From Triplophysa rosa (taxonomy: Eukaryota > Chordata > Actinopteri > Cypriniformes > Nemacheilidae): a DNA stretch of 64,000 bases. Positions 63,425 through 64,000 of this stretch are shown piece by piece. The stretch is taken from assembly GCF_024868665.1 (NCBI RefSeq), contig NC_079890.1:3689750-3753749 (forward strand), read 5' to 3'. The notes beneath the pieces are model-generated. The model was not told where the DNA came from, ran no database searches, and worked only from the letters and a program-made list of their open reading frames with translations. Position 1 is the stretch's first letter. Every line of letters starts with the position of its first letter. Position numbers and translations under genes: made by a program.

Positions 63425-64000
63425 ACCTCAATAGTTCATAATGCGGGACTTGTTTTTTTCAATAGGCACAATAACGTGTGCATATTACAACAAAATTCAA
63501 TACTTTACGATCAAGTGTGAGTTTTCCTTATTACAATATTTACTGTAGTTTTCAAAGTTTAACTATTTTTAACTATTACTAGAAATTTGCATATTGTTTA
63601 TATGCGCTACATTAGGTTATGTGTAGCAGAACAATTTAATAAAGTCTTGTGTTGTGCTCTTTGCTTCAGTCATTAGCCGGGTTTCCATCCAAAGTTGCAA
63701 ATTTACCTTATGCGCAAAATTGGAATATCGCATAAAACATTTGCGAATAAGCACCGTTTCCATCCAACGAGTCATAACGGTCACTTCCTGATAAACTGGC
63801 ACAAAACATCAGTAAGAAAAGTAAGAAATGCCTCTGAATATAATAATTTTTATATAAAGTAATTACTTGCGCAAGCAGAAGAAACACAATAAATGCAGTG
63901 CTTTTGTGGATGCCTGTTGTTTGGGAAACGCAGTCGTGACAGTTCTGGGAGGCAATTACAGAAATACTTTGACGACTTTGCTCAGGCATTTAAGAATGAC

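Larger units (their letters stand above)
59999..64000. other. 5' intron of mpdz, open at the right edge
   Basis: No further mpdz exon was recognised on the minus strand. It contains the retroelement fragment at 61632-62440, the GT run, an 'AGTTCACCC' element and, at 63676-64000, probable transposon sequence starting CCGGGTTTCCATCCAAAGTTGCAAAT with a second TTTCCATCCAA near 63768. Confidence 0.5.

Noticed and set aside
1..64000. Bacterial-type systems, CRISPR arrays, operons
   Set aside because: The window is intron-rich vertebrate DNA; tandem repeats present are minisatellites and microsatellites without spacer structure.

Overview
The window is a piece of a teleost nuclear genome, very probably a cypriniform (carp/zebrafish-like) fish. 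Genes are split by GT-AG introns and both proteins read as vertebrate orthologues. The introns are full of repeats of kinds familiar from cyprinid genomes: 'AGTTCACCCAAAAATGA' elements, hAT-type elements with 8-bp target duplications, tRNA-derived SINEs, a Tc1-like element, LTR retrotransposon pieces and long CA/GT runs. Species and gene-family calls rest on recognition, not on a database search.

Layout. 1-5.3 kb: no host gene seen; mostly a nested transposon cluster. 5.3-15.5 kb, plus strand: a complete 12-coding-exon equilibrative nucleoside transporter (slc29a2/ENT2-like), whose exons join in frame to 459 codons plus stop. 15.5-21.1 kb: spacer between convergent genes, with a 1.36-kb GC-rich palindrome and several hAT-type elements. 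21.1-60.0 kb, minus strand: 41 exons of mpdz (MUPP1, a multi-PDZ scaffold), from just before PDZ1 to the stop codon. The L27 region and gene start lie beyond the right edge. 60-64 kb: open 5' intron of mpdz, holding a 3'-terminal fragment of a Ty3/gypsy-type element.

The two genes converge and have no evident functional link. The transporter moves nucleosides and nucleobases across membranes. MUPP1 gathers junction, polarity and receptor proteins by their C-termini. The mpdz reconstruction (5,425 coding bases, 41 exons) keeps phase at every junction except in the PDZ8 exon, where the frame breaks several times next to a CA microsatellite. PDZ9 of the mammalian protein has no counterpart: the reading passes from PDZ8 to PDZ10 through two linker exons.

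I found no bacterial-type system, CRISPR array or functional RNA gene. The points worth a second look are the missing PDZ9, the broken PDZ8 exon, the palindrome, a THAP-bearing element with 8-bp duplications, an RNaseH-then-LTR retroelement end that suggests a Gmr1-like pol order, and the nested transposons around both genes.
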